The notes under the pieces were generated by a model. It did not search any database. It saw only the letters and a list, made by a program, of their open reading frames with translations, and was not told the origin of the DNA. DNA of 33,732 nt from an uncultured Pelagibacteraceae bacterium (lineage in GTDB: Bacteria; Pseudomonadota; Alphaproteobacteria; Pelagibacterales; Pelagibacteraceae). The stretch covers positions 1 through 33,732 of the forward strand of contig CACKZI010000006.1 in NCBI GenBank assembly GCA_902604605.1, given 5' to 3'. This document shows, piece by piece, positions 26,456-33,732 of the stretch; positions within the stretch are counted from its first letter, which is position 1, and every line of letters starts with the position of its first letter. Made by a program: the position numbers and the translations under genes.

Positions 26456-26797
26456 TTAAGCTATTGGCAATCCGTTTTCTGACTTTTGTGATGGGTGAAT
26501 TAAAATTACTTTACCTTCTTTATCAATAGATCCTAAAATCAAAACCTGTGAAACTACTCCAGCAATATTTTTTTCAGAAAAATTACATACTCCTATTACC
26601 TGTTTCCCTTTTAAATTTTCTTCATTATAATAATGAGTAATTTGAGCTGAAGATTGTTTTATTCCAATTTCTTTACCAAAATCTACTTCAACAACTAGAG
26701 AAGGTTTTCTTGCTTTTTCGTTTTTTTTAACTGATATTACAGTACCAACTCTAATATCAACTTTATCAAAAATATCGTATGTTATTTGTTCTTTCAT
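26456..26797 (-). CDS. csaA: tRNA-binding domain protein CsaA
   Basis: FDKVDIRVGTVISVKKNEKARKPSLVVEVDFG ... KQVIGVCNF OB-fold tRNA-binding family. Confidence 0.88.
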   Translation of the reverse strand: MKEQITYDIFDKVDIRVGTVISVKKNEKARKPSLVVEVDFGKEIGIKQSSAQITHYYNEENLKGKQVIGVCNFSEKNIAGVVSQVLILGSIDKEGKVILIHPSQKSENGLPIA

Positions 26798-26826
26798 AAA
26801 TGCAGTATTTATATTAATTATTAGTT

Positions 26827-28017
26827 ATGAGTACAGAAATTAATTTAGAAAAATTATATGATAATTCCATAAAGATTTTGACTGATCTAATAGGTTTTAG
26901 AACCATTTCTGGGGAGGATAATAGTGCTTTAATAAACTACTGTGAAAATTACCTTCATAAACTTGGTGCAACTTCTTTTAAAACATTTGATAAAGAAAAA
27001 AAAAGAGTAAATCTTTTTGCAACTCTTAAAGCAAAAAAAACTAATGGTACAAAACCAATAATTTTATCTGGACATACCGATACAGTGCCAGTTTCAAAAA
27101 GTTGGAGCACAGACCCATTTAAAGCAACTATAAAAGGTGACAAGCTTTATGGTAGAGGTTCGTGTGATATGAAAGGTTTTATAGCTTGTACTTTAGCTTA
27201 TGCACCTATTTATGCTAACATAAATCTAAATAGAGATATTCATTTTTGTTTTACATTCGATGAAGAAACAGCTTGTTTAGGTGCTCCAATATTAATTGAG
27301 GAGTTAAAAAAAAGAAATATTCAAGACGGTATTTGTATAATAGGTGAACCAACTAAAATGAAAATTATAGATGCTCATAAAGGTTGTTATGAATATACAA
27401 CTTATTTTGAAGGTTTAGCAGGACACAGTTCGGCTCCTCATAAGGGTGTTAGTGCTGTTGAATTTGCTGCAAGATATGCAAACAAACTTATTGAGCTAAG
27501 AGAAGAACTAAAAAAAAGAGTTCCAAAAGACTCTATTTTTGATCCACCTTTTTCAACTTTGCAAGTGGGAGGAATTTTTGGTGGTATAGCTCATAACGTG
27601 ATTGCAGATAAATGTCATATTAATTGGGAAACAAGACCTGTGATAAAAGAAGATGGAAAATTTTTAAATGATGAAATTGATAAATTCGCAAATGAAACTC
27701 TTTTACCTGAAATGAAAAAAGTATTTGCTAAATCTGTAATCAAAAAAGAAATTATTGGAGAGGTAACTGGATTTGATCGAGTTGAAAAATCAGAAGCATG
27801 TGAATTAGTTTCTAGTTTGACTGGTGACAATTCAAGAGAAGTTGTCTCGTTTGGAACTGAAGCAGGACTTTTTCAAGAAATTGGAATTAGTACTGTTGTA
27901 TGTGGTCCTGGTTCAATTGAACAAGCCCACAAAGTAGATGAATTTATTGAGCTCAATGAACTAAAAAAATGTATAAAATTTCTTGATGGTCTAAAAAAAC
28001 AATCTTCTTTAAATTAA
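26827..28017 (+). CDS. argE: Acetylornithine deacetylase (ArgE)-like M20 peptidase
   Basis: LSGHTDTVPVS, LYGRGSCDMKGFIA, FDEETACLGA, GEPTKMKIIDAHKG, FGTEAGLFQEIGIST. Confidence 0.87.
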   Translation: MSTEINLEKLYDNSIKILTDLIGFRTISGEDNSALINYCENYLHKLGATSFKTFDKEKKRVNLFATLKAKKTNGTKPIILSGHTDTVPVSKSWSTDPFKATIKGDKLYGRGSCDMKGFIACTLAYAPIYANINLNRDIHFCFTFDEETACLGAPILIEELKKRNIQDGICIIGEPTKMKIIDAHKGCYEYTTYFEGLAGHSSAPHKGVSAVEFAARYANKLIELREELKKRVPKDSIFDPPFSTLQVGGIFGGIAHNVIADKCHINWETRPVIKEDGKFLNDEIDKFANETLLPEMKKVFAKSVIKKEIIGEVTGFDRVEKSEACELVSSLTGDNSREVVSFGTEAGLFQEIGISTVVCGPGSIEQAHKVDEFIELNELKKCIKFLDGLKKQSSLN

Positions 28018-29447
28018 CTCCATCCACCAACGGATTTAACTTCTAAAAATTCATCAAGACCATGTTGTCCTGCCTCACGGCCGATTCCAGAATGTTTGAA
28101 ACCACCGAAAGGTGCATCAACGGCAATACCAGCACCATTAACATCTACCATTCCTGATCTTAATTTTCTTGCAACTCTCTTAACTTTTTCTTTATCTTGG
28201 GTTTGAATATAATTTGTTAATCCATATGGAGTATCATTAGCAATTTGAATTGCTTCTTCTTCAGTTTCAAATGGCATTACAGATAATACAGGTCCAAAAA
28301 TTTCTGTTCTGGCGATATCCATATCATTATTGACATCTGCAAAAACCGTAGGCTTTACAAAATATCCTTTTTCTAAACCGTTAGGTTTGCCAGGACCTCC
28401 TGCAACTAATTTTGCACCTTCATCAATTCCTTTTTTAATTAAAGTTTGAATTTTATTATATTGAGTCTCTGATATCACTGGACCTATATGTTCTCCCTCT
28501 TTTTTAGGGTCACCTACCTCAAAATTTTCTGTATATTTTTTCAACCTTTCGACAGCTTCTTTGTACATTGATTTTTCAACAAGCATTCTTGTTGGTGCAT
28601 TACATGATTGTCCTGAGTTTCTAAAACATCTTAAAGCACCTCTCTCGATTGCTTCTGGATCTGCATCTTTAAAGATAATATTAGCTCCTTTGCCACCTAG
28701 CTCTAGACTAACTCTCTTAAAATCTTTAGCAGCATTTTGAGAAATTAAAGCACCTGCTCTAGTAGAACCAGTAAATGAAATCATATTTACATCAGGATGA
28801 CTAGTTAGAGCATCTCCTGTTATTCCTCCGTCACCATTAACTAAGTTAAAAACTCCAGGAGGGAATTTAGTTTCATCAATAAGCTCTGCTAAAATCATTG
28901 AAGATAATGGCGCTAGTTCTGATGGTTTTAAAACCATTGTGCATCCAGATGCTAGTGCAGGCATTACTTTCAAGCAAACTTGGTTCATTGGCCAGTTCCA
29001 CGGTGTAATTAAAGCACAAACACCCTTCGGTTCATAAATTAATCTTTGGTTTGGAGCGTGTTCTCCTAAAGGTTTTTCAAATTCAAAGCCTTTTAAATAT
29101 TTAATAAATGATTTTAAATGTGCAGCTCCAGTACCAGCTTGTAACTTTGTGGCAAAATCCTTGGGAGCACCCATTTCAGTTGTAATTGCATCTGCTATAT
29201 CTGCCCATCTTTTTTTATAATTTTCATAAAGTTTTTCTAATAATTTTATTCTTTCTTCTTTAGTTGAAAAAGACCAAGAGCCATATGCTTTTTTTGCTGA
29301 ACTTACAGCGAAATTAACATCTTCTTTGTTACCTAACGATATAACAGCACAATGTTCCTCAGTTGCAGGATTAATTACTTTAATTTCTTCTTTGCCTTTT
29401 GGTGTAACCCATTTTCCATCAATGTAAAAATTTTTTTTATTTTCCAT
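28014..29447 (-). CDS. NAD(P)-dependent aldehyde dehydrogenase
   Basis: ITPWNWPMNQVCLK, VSLELGGKGANIIF, FRNSGQSCNAPTRML catalytic Cys, TEIFGPVLSVMPF. Confidence 0.95.
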   Translation of the reverse strand: MENKKNFYIDGKWVTPKGKEEIKVINPATEEHCAVISLGNKEDVNFAVSSAKKAYGSWSFSTKEERIKLLEKLYENYKKRWADIADAITTEMGAPKDFATKLQAGTGAAHLKSFIKYLKGFEFEKPLGEHAPNQRLIYEPKGVCALITPWNWPMNQVCLKVMPALASGCTMVLKPSELAPLSSMILAELIDETKFPPGVFNLVNGDGGITGDALTSHPDVNMISFTGSTRAGALISQNAAKDFKRVSLELGGKGANIIFKDADPEAIERGALRCFRNSGQSCNAPTRMLVEKSMYKEAVERLKKYTENFEVGDPKKEGEHIGPVISETQYNKIQTLIKKGIDEGAKLVAGGPGKPNGLEKGYFVKPTVFADVNNDMDIARTEIFGPVLSVMPFETEEEAIQIANDTPYGLTNYIQTQDKEKVKRVARKLRSGMVDVNGAGIAVDAPFGGFKHSGIGREAGQHGLDEFLEVKSVGGWS

Positions 29448-29467
29448 AAGAGACTCCTAACCTTTCT

Positions 29468-30427
29468 TTATTTTTTTGCAAACAAATTTGTTAATTCATA
29501 TACGATTGTAGCAGCCGCAAGTGAAGTCACTTCTGCATGATCATATGCTGGTGAAACTTCAACCACATCTGCAGAAATTAGATTTAGACCTGACAGTCCT
29601 CTTATAACATTGACCATTTCTCTTGTAGTCATTCCGGCAATTTCAGGTGTGCCTGTTCCAGGTGCAAAAGCTGGGTCTAACACATCTATATCAATTGATA
29701 GATACAAAGGATTATTGCCTACTCTTTTTTTAATTCTCTCTGCAATTTTATCTGTTCCTTGTGTTTGGAACTCATCACAATGAATTATCTTAAATCCAAA
29801 ACTTTCATCATTTTTGATATCATCTCTACTATACAAGGGCCCTCTTATACCAACATGCATAGAGGCATCGTCCAAAAATAAATTTTCTTCTCTAGCCCTT
29901 CTAAATGGAGTTCCGTGTGTATATGGTGCACCAAAATAAGTGTCCCATGTATCTAAATGGGCATCAAAATGAACTAATGCGACTGGACCATTATTGATTT
30001 TATTTATTGCTTTAAGTAATGGAAATGCAATTGTGTGATCACCACCAAGACTAATAATTCCACCAACTTTGTTTAATAATTCTTCTGCACCAACCTCTAT
30101 CTGTTTAATTGCTTCATCTATATTAAACGGATTACAAGTGATATCACCTGCATCTGCTACTTGTTGTACTTTAAATGGCTCAACATCATAGCTCGGATGA
30201 TAATTTGTTCTTAAATGTCTTGAGGCTTGTCTTATACTTTGAGGGCCAAACCTTGCACCTGGTCTATAACTTGTACCAGCATCAAATGGTATTCCAACAA
30301 TGGCAACATCACAACTTTCTACATCTCTTAGCTCAGGTAATCTTGCAAATGTTGATGGACCAGCAAACCGTGGCACTTTAGTTCCACTTACTGGTTGGAT
30401 GGGATTTTTATTTCTTTTTTTTTTCAC
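29468..30427 (-). CDS. Agmatinase/ureohydrolase family (SpeB-like; could be guanidinobutyrase)
   Basis: SLGGDHTIAFPLL, HFDAHLDTWDTYFG, SIDIDVLDPAFAPGTGTPEIAG manganese motifs. Confidence 0.9.
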   Translation of the reverse strand: MKKKRNKNPIQPVSGTKVPRFAGPSTFARLPELRDVESCDVAIVGIPFDAGTSYRPGARFGPQSIRQASRHLRTNYHPSYDVEPFKVQQVADAGDITCNPFNIDEAIKQIEVGAEELLNKVGGIISLGGDHTIAFPLLKAINKINNGPVALVHFDAHLDTWDTYFGAPYTHGTPFRRAREENLFLDDASMHVGIRGPLYSRDDIKNDESFGFKIIHCDEFQTQGTDKIAERIKKRVGNNPLYLSIDIDVLDPAFAPGTGTPEIAGMTTREMVNVIRGLSGLNLISADVVEVSPAYDHAEVTSLAAATIVYELTNLFAKK

Positions 30428-30480
30428 AGTTAAATTGTATCACATTCTTTTAAATTGGAATATCTTCTATATATAAATTT

Positions 30481-31203
30481 ATGAACTTAATTAGATTAAT
30501 TTTATTATCTTTATTTATCTTTACTCAAGTACAAGCTGATACAATTTATAATCTTATTAAAATTCCTAATCTTGAAATTTATGAAATAAATAAGTCTAAT
30601 AAATTAAGATACCTTTACGCTAAACAACCTTTCACAATAGGGGTAGATAATAATATTGATTGTTTTAATTCAGAAAAAAAAGTTTTAGACGAAAAATATA
30701 AAATAATCCAAAAAAATTTAAATAGATATAACCAAAAAATTTTAAGAAAAATAAATCTTAAATATATTGTTCTTTGTGAAGATTTATCTATTTCAAATAT
30801 AAATACTGCTGGAATACCGGATAATGTAATGAAAACTTTAATCCTAGATATAAAATTTGATGAAAAATATTTTGAAAGAGTAATTCACCATGAAGTATTT
30901 CATATAATAAATGACAGCTTCAAAGAAATATTTGATGAAAAAGTATGGTCTGAGTTTAATGTAAAAAATTTTAAATATGCAGAATGCTCTACTTGTACTG
31001 ATAAAATAGGATTGGATACTTATAAAATAACAGAGGGTTTTTTTACAGAATATTCTAGATCAACAGCTTCAGAAGATATGGCTGAAGTATTTTCACATTT
31101 AATGATTGGTTTAAGGCCTAATAATAGTGATCCAATTTTAGAAAAAAAGATACAATTCATAAAAAATAATTTATTGAAGATTGATAAAAATTTCATTTTA
31201 TGA
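30481..31203 (+). CDS. Secreted putative zinc metallopeptidase (HEXXH)
   Basis: Signal peptide MNLIRLILLSLFIFTQVQA; HHEVFHIINDSF (HEXXH) and downstream SEDMAEVFSHLM as potential third-ligand helix. Confidence 0.65.
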   Translation: MNLIRLILLSLFIFTQVQADTIYNLIKIPNLEIYEINKSNKLRYLYAKQPFTIGVDNNIDCFNSEKKVLDEKYKIIQKNLNRYNQKILRKINLKYIVLCEDLSISNINTAGIPDNVMKTLILDIKFDEKYFERVIHHEVFHIINDSFKEIFDEKVWSEFNVKNFKYAECSTCTDKIGLDTYKITEGFFTEYSRSTASEDMAEVFSHLMIGLRPNNSDPILEKKIQFIKNNLLKIDKNFIL

Positions 31204-31847
31204 TTCAAAAAATCAAACCTTCCAAATCTGAAAAAGTAATTTTTATTTTTATAATTGTTTTGGCTTTATTTTCTTTTGGTTCTTTTTTTTTAATAAAAGA
31301 TAAGTGTTTATTTGTTAAAGATTATGATCCTTATAAGATTAAATTTGATAAACCAAAAAATATTGCAGTATTAAATGTTCCCTGTGGAAATGTTATTATT
31401 GAACTTTATCCTGAAATTTCTCCAAATGGAGTAAAAAGATTTATAACTTTGGTAAAATCTAAAGCTTATGATGATGTTGCTTTTCATAGAGTAATTAAAG
31501 ATACACTAGTTCAAGCTGGAGATTTAGAATTTGGTAAAAAGGGGAATATAGATTATGGAAAAATTGGAACAGGTAAATCAGGACTAGGAACTATTAATTC
31601 TGAAGTAGATAATCCATTTAATTTTGAAAAAGGCAGTGTTGCATTAGCAAGAACTCAAAAATATAACACTGAAGATAGTCAATTTTTTATTGTACTCAGA
31701 GATGAACCTTTATACGAAACTGAATATACTCCAATTGGAAAAGTTATTTATGGTTTAGAAGCTTTAGAAAAAATTAAATATCTTGATAAATCTCAGTATG
31801 TATTAAGGCCTGACTATATAAATTCAATTAGGATGTTAATTAACTAA
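31200..31847 (+). CDS. Cyclophilin-type peptidyl-prolyl cis-trans isomerase, membrane anchored
   Basis: N-terminal TM; NVPCGNVIIELYPEISPNGVKRFITLVKSKAYDDVAFHRVIKDTLVQAGD, ARTQKYNTEDSQFFIVL. Confidence 0.9.
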   Translation: MIQKIKPSKSEKVIFIFIIVLALFSFGSFFLIKDKCLFVKDYDPYKIKFDKPKNIAVLNVPCGNVIIELYPEISPNGVKRFITLVKSKAYDDVAFHRVIKDTLVQAGDLEFGKKGNIDYGKIGTGKSGLGTINSEVDNPFNFEKGSVALARTQKYNTEDSQFFIVLRDEPLYETEYTPIGKVIYGLEALEKIKYLDKSQYVLRPDYINSIRMLIN

Positions 31848-33732
31848 AGGTTTACCAGTAGCTAAAGTATGCTTTATTCTATCTTGAGTTTTTTGAGTTT
31901 CAATTAATCTCATAAAAGCATCTAGTTCTAATTTAAATAAATCATCTTCTGATAAAGTTTTATCAATTGTGGTATCTCCTCCACTTAAAACATGTGCTAA
32001 TTCTTTCGCAACTTCGACACCATGATCTAAAATAACTTTGTCATTATAAAGTTTATCTAAAATTTTATCCATTTCCCCTCTAACAGCTTTTCCTGGAAGC
32101 TTAAATTCAAGCTTACTTGGTGATTTAAAATCTTTATTATCTGTAATAATTTTTTTGGAAACTTCTAATAAACTATTTCTATTCATTATTTTTTTATCAG
32201 AAGGTCTCAAATATTTCATTGGTTCCGCTTCAACCGGTGAGGTAGCTGTTTTACCATATCCAATTATATCAAAGACTTTTAAAGGTGCATAATTTGGATC
32301 TTTCTTTGCCTCATCAGTATCAAGCCATCTTGCTAACATTTCTTTACATCCGCCCCCTGCTGGAATTAAACCCACAATAGTTTCTACTAGTCCAACAACA
32401 ATATTTGTATGGGATGCAACAAAATTACTTTGTACCATTACTTCAAATCCACCACCTAAAGTTAATCCTGATGGAGCAGAGATGACTGGATATTTTGAAT
32501 ATTTTAAATGCTTACAAGTTTCTTGAAAATATTTAATAAATTTTTCAATCGATTTAAAATCTTTTTTGTCTGCAAATTGCATTGTGTAAGTTAAGTTCAC
32601 ACCTGCAGAAAATTGCATACTTTCATTTATAATTATTAGAGGTTTATCTGTTGCTTTTTTTAAAGCATCCATTGAGTCATAGTCTAGAGCGTTAGCTTTA
32701 GTGGTAAACTCAACAATATTATAATCATTAAATCTATAGATTCTTGCAGAGTCGTTTCCATCTAAACTTGATGCTGTTTTTTTAACTTTTCCTAAAGTTT
32801 CTATGTTTGTATATTTTTGTCTCTCACCATAAAAATCTTCATTTTTAGTTTTTGATAAGTTTTCTAAAAAATTATTACCAGTAAAGTCATCAACTCTATT
32901 AAAAAAATCTTTTACACCTATTTCTTCAAGCATCTCGAAAGGGCCTTTTGACCAATTAAAACCTAGTCTCATTGCTTCATCAATATCATTAAATTCTTTT
33001 GTAATACCCGGAACTAATGAGGAAGCATATTTAATTATTTTAGATAAAACTGACCAAGCATATTCACCATACTTATCTTTTCTATTGATTAATGTCTTTA
33101 GATCTACTTTATCTGATTTAACATCAATCTTTTTGCTAGGAGAATAATCTCCAGATTCAAGGTTGATAGCTTCCATTACTTTAGTGGCTCCAGTTTTATT
33201 CATTCGATAAAATCCACCTTTACCTTTTCTTCCGGTATAGCCAGTCTCAATTAATTTTTTTACTAATGGAATTTCTTTTGCAACTTTATGAAACTCATCT
33301 GTCTCTGGTAATTCCTTAATAAAACTTTTCAATACATCAGCCATTAAATCGATACCAATTAAATCATATAGTCCAAACACACCTGTTTTAGGAATACCCA
33401 TCGGTCTTCCAAATATTGCATCAGACTCTTCAACAGAAAGTTTCATCTTAAAAGCTTCTGTCATAGCAACTTGCATTGCATAAACACCAACTCTGTTTCC
33501 TAAAAAACCTGGAGTGTCGTTACAAACTATTGCACCCTTACCTAATTCTACTTCACAAAATTCTTTTAATTGATTAATCTTATTAAGATCATTGTTTTCA
33601 TTTTTAACAATCTCAAGCAGACCCATATATCTGACAGGATTAAAAAAGTGTGTAATACAAAAATCTTTTTTTTCTATATCTGTTAAATGCTCAGATAAAA
33701 CTTTAATTGGAATTGATGATGTATTTGATGAA
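31836..33732 (-). CDS. 3-hydroxyacyl-CoA dehydrogenase / enoyl-CoA hydratase fusion (partial, 5' end beyond the right edge)
   Basis: Frame is open past the listed Met to the window end: ...SSNTSSIPIKVLSEHLTDIEKKDFCITHFFNPVRYMGLLEIV; NDTPGFLGNRVG, GYTGRKGKGGFYR; C-terminal crotonase region GLTLGGGFEVMVQS...VGLIPAGGGCKEML. Confidence 0.9.
   Translation of the reverse strand, partial: SSNTSSIPIKVLSEHLTDIEKKDFCITHFFNPVRYMGLLEIVKNENNDLNKINQLKEFCEVELGKGAIVCNDTPGFLGNRVGVYAMQVAMTEAFKMKLSVEESDAIFGRPMGIPKTGVFGLYDLIGIDLMADVLKSFIKELPETDEFHKVAKEIPLVKKLIETGYTGRKGKGGFYRMNKTGATKVMEAINLESGDYSPSKKIDVKSDKVDLKTLINRKDKYGEYAWSVLSKIIKYASSLVPGITKEFNDIDEAMRLGFNWSKGPFEMLEEIGVKDFFNRVDDFTGNNFLENLSKTKNEDFYGERQKYTNIETLGKVKKTASSLDGNDSARIYRFNDYNIVEFTTKANALDYDSMDALKKATDKPLIIINESMQFSAGVNLTYTMQFADKKDFKSIEKFIKYFQETCKHLKYSKYPVISAPSGLTLGGGFEVMVQSNFVASHTNIVVGLVETIVGLIPAGGGCKEMLARWLDTDEAKKDPNYAPLKVFDIIGYGKTATSPVEAEPMKYLRPSDKKIMNRNSLLEVSKKIITDNKDFKSPSKLEFKLPGKAVRGEMDKILDKLYNDKVILDHGVEVAKELAHVLSGGDTTIDKTLSEDDLFKLELDAFMRLIETQKTQDRIKHTLATGKPLVN

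Noticed and set aside
1-33732. CRISPR arrays, tRNA/rRNA genes, transposons or prophage
   Set aside because: No regularly spaced repeats, tRNA-like cloverleafs in the few short gaps, transposase/integrase ORFs or terminal inverted repeats were seen.

Overview
AT-rich, tightly packed bacterial window. Protein style, codon composition and gene content fit a SAR11/Pelagibacterales alphaproteobacterium (inference; no search was run). The left ~19 kb is a methylated-amine / organic-nitrogen locus. It holds a ProX/ProV/ProW-type ABC transporter, probably the TMAO transporter (TmoX plus ATPase and permease). Divergent from it is a DUF1989+GcvT fusion that looks like trimethylamine N-oxide demethylase (Tdm), followed by a co-translated winged-helix protein, a SoxB-like FAD oxidoreductase, a divergent glutamine-synthetase-family ligase and three genes resembling N-methylglutamate synthase (mgsABC / GltB split into domains). 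After these come a 138-aa unknown, an Amt transporter with a 76-aa single-TM protein, a terminator, a 51-aa TM ORF, a second GS-family ligase (type III / gamma-glutamylmethylamide synthetase-like), a diaminopropionate ammonia-lyase-like PLP enzyme and a 153-aa unknown. The right part is mostly housekeeping: a long minus-strand run csaA-lysE/rhtB-acnA-TPR-bamB-cupin-zapE-yjbQ, then argE-like, aldehyde dehydrogenase, agmatinase-like, a secreted HEXXH protein, a cyclophilin and a truncated 3-hydroxyacyl-CoA dehydrogenase/enoyl-CoA hydratase. The main items for a second look are: (i) an apparent frame break in the permease at an 8-T tract; (ii) a strong intra-operon terminator right after tmoX, followed by three unrelated envelope-type genes before the ATPase; (iii) small uncharacterised proteins embedded in the methylamine cluster; (iv) two different GS-like ligases in one locus; (v) a SoxB-like oxidase without partner subunits. 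No rRNA, tRNA, CRISPR array or mobile element was seen.
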